Shown: piece after piece, positions 6,824 to 9,113 of the stretch | Layout of the letters: every line of letters begins with the position of its first letter | How positions within the stretch are numbered: position 1 is the first letter of the stretch | NCBI GenBank assembly: GCA_009776345.1 | Contig: WRLS01000086.1 | Location: forward strand, 1 to 9,113 | Length of the DNA: 9,113 bases | Source of the DNA: Oscillospiraceae bacterium | Lineage (GTDB): Bacteria > Bacillota > Clostridia > Oscillospirales > Ruminococcaceae | Direction of reading: 5' to 3' | Notes under the pieces: generated by a model | Seen by the model: the letters and a program-made list of their open reading frames with translations, nothing else | Told to the model about the DNA's origin: nothing | The model's database searches: none | Translations under genes and position numbers: made by a program

Positions 6824-8176
6824 ATGGGTTTCAGGAAGGATTTTGTCTGGGGCGGGGCGACCGCTTCATATCAAATAGAAGGCGCGGCATATGACGACGG
6901 CAGGGGCCTGTCTGTCTGGGATATGTTTTGCAAGCAGGAAGGCCGCATAAAAGACGGCTGGAACGGCGACGTGGCCTGCGACCACTACAACCTTTACCAA
7001 ACAGACGTGGATTTGATGAAGGAAATCGGGTACAAGGCATATCGGTTTTCCATTGCGTGGCCGCGGATTTTACCGGAGGGGACCGGCGCCGTCAATGAAA
7101 AGGGCTTGGATTTCTACGACCGACTGGTGGACAGCCTGCTGGAAGCAAATATCACGCCTTATGTTACATTGTTCCACTGGGATTATCCGTATGAGCTGTT
7201 CCGAAAGGGCGGCTGGATGAACCCGGACAGCCCGAAATGGTTCGCTGATTACGCCGATATTGTTGCCCGCCGTTTGGGCGACAGGGTGAAAAATATTTTC
7301 ACCCACAACGAGCCCCAGTGCTTCATCGGCATGGGGTACCAGGACACCGAACACGCCCCGGGTATCCGCTTTCCTATATGGGACACACTTCTTATGGCGC
7401 ACAATGTCCTGCTGGGCCATGGGTACGCGATACAGGCGCTGCGGGCCGCAATCCCGGACGCGAAGCTGGGCATCGCCCCCACGTGCAGCGCACATTATCC
7501 TGATACAGACAGCCCTGAAGATATAGAAGCCGCCCGGAAGGCGATCTTCGATATAGAGCCCGATCGCCCCTTCTGGAGCGTTTCTCTTTGGAGCGACCCT
7601 GTTTTTAAGGCGGAATACCCGAAAAAGCTATGGGACCTGTTCGGTCAGCATATGCCGAAAATCGGCGCCGACGATATGAAAATTATCAGCCAGCCTTTAG
7701 ATATCTACGGCCAGAATATTTACAACGGCCAAGCAATCCGCTCAGACGGCAAAGGCGGCTATGATTTTGTACAGCGCCCTTGGGGCAACCCAATCACCGC
7801 GGCAAAATGGCCCATCACCCCAAAAGCCCTGCGCTGGGGACCGAAGTTCATGTTCGACCGTTACGGAAAGCCGATCTATCTCACCGAAAACGGTTTGTCC
7901 TGCCAAGACGCAGTTTCGCTGGACGGAAAAGTCCACGACCCCAACCGCATTGACTTTTTGCACAGGTATTTAAAAGAGCTGCGCAACGCGGCGGATGACG
8001 GCGTGGATATCCTCGGATACTTCCACTGGTGCGTCACCGACAACTTTGAATGGGCGAAAGGCGCTACCGAGCGCTTTGGCATGATCTACTGCGATTTTGA
8101 AACCCAAGAGCGCATATTAAAGGATTCGGCGTACTGGTACCGTGACGTAATCCGTGCAAATGGGGAGAATTTGTAG
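6824..8176 (+). CDS. Glycoside hydrolase family 1 beta-glucosidase
   Basis: GH1 enzymes cleave beta-glycosides with retention. The 450-residue protein has full family length and no signal peptide, so it acts on imported substrate in the cytoplasm. Motifs in order are FVWGGATASYQIEG (7-20, the GH1 N-terminal signature), FHWDYP (117-122), HNEP with acid/base E163, TENG with nucleophile E355, and DNFEWAKGATERFG (406-419). The E409-W410 pair contacts the sugar in enzymes for non-phosphorylated substrates; 6-phospho-glycosidases carry a different Ser/Lys motif there. This fits an ABC importer and argues against a PTS-linked 6-phospho-beta-glucosidase. AAGGAGG seven bases before ATG 6824 is the strongest ribosome site in the window. 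The gene sits between two SDR genes. Beta-glucosidase is most likely; beta-galactosidase or beta-fucosidase activity is possible. Confidence 0.95.
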   Translation: MGFRKDFVWGGATASYQIEGAAYDDGRGLSVWDMFCKQEGRIKDGWNGDVACDHYNLYQTDVDLMKEIGYKAYRFSIAWPRILPEGTGAVNEKGLDFYDRLVDSLLEANITPYVTLFHWDYPYELFRKGGWMNPDSPKWFADYADIVARRLGDRVKNIFTHNEPQCFIGMGYQDTEHAPGIRFPIWDTLLMAHNVLLGHGYAIQALRAAIPDAKLGIAPTCSAHYPDTDSPEDIEAARKAIFDIEPDRPFWSVSLWSDPVFKAEYPKKLWDLFGQHMPKIGADDMKIISQPLDIYGQNIYNGQAIRSDGKGGYDFVQRPWGNPITAAKWPITPKALRWGPKFMFDRYGKPIYLTENGLSCQDAVSLDGKVHDPNRIDFLHRYLKELRNAADDGVDILGYFHWCVTDNFEWAKGATERFGMIYCDFETQERILKDSAYWYRDVIRANGENL

Positions 8177-8178
8177 GT

Positions 8179-8895
8179 ATGGGCAGACGAGTTTTAGTTA
8201 CGGGGGCAGGGCGCGGGCTGGGTTTTGCCCTGACGGCGCTTCACTTGGCGGCGGGCGATGAGGTCTACGCGTATGAATACGCCCTTTCCGATGAGCTTGA
8301 AGCATTGAAAATGTCCCACGCTGGACGGCTGCATATTTACAAGTGCGATATCGGCAGCACGCAAAGCGTGGAAAACGCCATGTCCGCGCTTGTGGAAAAA
8401 GGCGGGCAGCTCGACATCATCTATAATGTCGCAGGGCTGTACATACAGGGCGAGCGGGAAAAAGGGCTGGCGCAGACCGATTTAGACGACGGGATGGATA
8501 TGTACAATGTGAACGGCGTTGGATTGCTTCGGGTCTGCAAGGCGGCGTTCCCTTTGATCGGCAAGGGGACGCTGGTGGTGAACATTACATCGGAAGCCGG
8601 CAGTATCACTGCTTGCGACCGGGCTTTTGAGTATATGTACTGCATATCCAAGGCGGCCGCAAACATGGCGTCTAAGCTTTTGTCAAATGAGCTGCACCCA
8701 TTAGGCGCCAGGGTAATATGCATCAACCCCGGATGGATGCAAACACAAATCGGCGGCGAGCGCGCCGCAGATTCGCCGGGTTCTATCCCCCCGGAAAAAT
8801 CCGCGAAAGATATTTTAGGCATTGTGGGCCGCATTGACAAAATCCCCCATAGCCATATGTTCATGTGGCATCACGGCACACTGCTGCCGTGGTAA
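8179..8895 (+). CDS. Short-chain dehydrogenase/reductase 2 (SDR)
   Basis: This is a 238-residue classical-type SDR. It has TGAGRGLG (8-15) for cofactor binding, YNVAG (82-86), and a likely tetrad of N112, S138, Y154 and K158 (YCISK). INPGWMQTQIGG (182-193) is the PG motif region. Glu33 after the second strand hints at NAD(H) but does not prove it. It starts two bases after the GH1 stop, with GGGGAG eleven bases upstream, and is the last gene before the terminator. It resembles the SDR at 6102 over its length: NVAG, TSE and PG motifs align, and both end in an aromatic-rich tail (here HMFMWHHGTLLPW). The two are probably paralogues with different roles, for example oxidising and reducing the same carbon. 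That role split is inference. Confidence 0.93.
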   Translation: MGRRVLVTGAGRGLGFALTALHLAAGDEVYAYEYALSDELEALKMSHAGRLHIYKCDIGSTQSVENAMSALVEKGGQLDIIYNVAGLYIQGEREKGLAQTDLDDGMDMYNVNGVGLLRVCKAAFPLIGKGTLVVNITSEAGSITACDRAFEYMYCISKAAANMASKLLSNELHPLGARVICINPGWMQTQIGGERAADSPGSIPPEKSAKDILGIVGRIDKIPHSHMFMWHHGTLLPW

Positions 8896-8901
8896 CTAAA
8901 C

Positions 8902-8934
8902 AATTCATAATTCGCAAATGCATAATTCATAATT
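8902..8934. repeat. AT-rich direct repeat after the operon
   Basis: The 11-mer AATTCATAATT occurs at 8902-8912 and 8924-8934, 22 bases apart, in non-coding DNA directly after the last gene. Its function is unknown. Confidence 0.6.
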
Positions 8935-8948
8935 AAAACAAAACCATG

Positions 8949-8985
8949 TACGGACGGTCGAGGGCGACCGTCCGTATTGTTTTAT
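8949..8985 (+). terminator. Intrinsic terminator of the GH1 operon, probably bidirectional
   Basis: A perfect 12-bp stem, TACGGACGGTCG (8949-8960) with CGACCGTCCGTA (8965-8976), closes an AGGG loop and is followed by TTGTTTTATG. On the other strand the stem is followed by a T-rich run (from AAAACAAAACC at about 8935-8945), so it could stop transcripts from both sides. It lies 53 bases after the last stop codon. Confidence 0.85.
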
Positions 8986-9000
8986 GCAATTCGGTACAAT

Positions 9001-9091
9001 GCGGGCGGGATGACCCCGCCCCTACGGCACAACATGATATTACGTATTTTTGCCCCCTTCGCGCACGAAGGGGGTGCCGTCCGCAGACGGC
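9001..9091. repeat. Cluster of three GC-rich hairpins in gene-free DNA
   Basis: Three inverted repeats follow the terminator: GGGCGGG/CCCGCCC (9003-9009 with 9015-9021), CCCCCTTCG/CGAAGGGGG (9053-9061 with 9066-9074, loop CGCA) and GCCGTC/GACGGC (9076-9081 with 9086-9091, loop again CGCA). None has a good U-run on its 3' side. I see no gene between 8896 and the right edge. They look like repeated intergenic elements of the kind found in Clostridia genomes, but copy number cannot be seen from one window. Confidence 0.5.
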
Positions 9092-9113
9092 GGGGGTTGT
9101 CCAATAAATCGCC

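Noticed and set aside
6824..8176. GH1 protein as a PTS-linked 6-phospho-beta-glucosidase
   Set aside because: The sugar-contact motif is DNFEW, not the Ser/Lys phosphate-binding motif, and no PTS gene is present.
9044..9075. The CCCCCTTCG hairpin as a terminator
   Set aside because: Its T-run lies on the 5' side for the + strand, and the minus strand has A-rich sequence after the stem, so neither direction gives a U-run.
1..9113. CRISPR arrays, tRNA or rRNA genes, insertion sequences
   Set aside because: I saw no regularly spaced repeats, no tRNA or rRNA signatures and no transposase-like protein. Coding density is normal and gene-free stretches are short.

Overview
The window looks like chromosomal DNA from an anaerobic Firmicute (Bacillota), most plausibly a Clostridia or Oscillospirales-type gut or plant-matter degrader. 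I base this on the LplABC-type CUT1 sugar transporter with a lipoprotein binding protein, the strong AGGAGG-like ribosome sites, the TTGACA-type promoter and the moderately GC-rich coding sequence beside very AT-rich intergenic DNA. This is inference from style and gene families. No rRNA or other marker gene is present.

Layout. At the left edge (2-130, + strand) there is the 3' end of an unrecognised ORF. It converges on, and overlaps by 17 bases, a leftward operon running from about 4378 to 114. In transcription order that operon encodes a lipoprotein solute-binding protein, an LplB-like permease, an LplC-like permease and a divergent HAM1/RdgB-type nucleotide pyrophosphatase. A perfect 13-bp hairpin separates the binding-protein gene from the first permease gene. 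The permease and pyrophosphatase genes are tightly spaced. No ATPase gene is present, so the transporter probably uses an ATPase encoded elsewhere, as many CUT1 systems do.

A 219-bp divergent control region (4353-4571) follows. It holds two good candidate promoters facing away from each other across an AT-rich tract, and a repeated 11-mer that resembles a LacI-family operator. Rightward from it runs a five-gene operon: LacI-family regulator, VOC (glyoxalase-fold) protein, short-chain dehydrogenase 1, GH1 beta-glucosidase and short-chain dehydrogenase 2. Gaps are 1 to 29 bases. The operon ends at a strong bidirectional terminator (about 8949-8985). The last ~110 bases carry three more GC-rich hairpins and no gene.

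How it may work together (inference). The ABC transporter imports an unphosphorylated beta-glycoside. The LacI-type regulator senses it or a product. The GH1 enzyme, which carries the DNFEW motif of enzymes acting on non-phosphorylated sugars, removes the sugar. Two related SDR oxidoreductases and the VOC protein then probably act on the released sugar or, more interestingly, on the aglycone. GH1 with two SDRs and a VOC protein under one LacI regulator is more than plain cellobiose use needs, and is the best candidate here for an uncharacterised pathway. The substrate cannot be read from the sequence.
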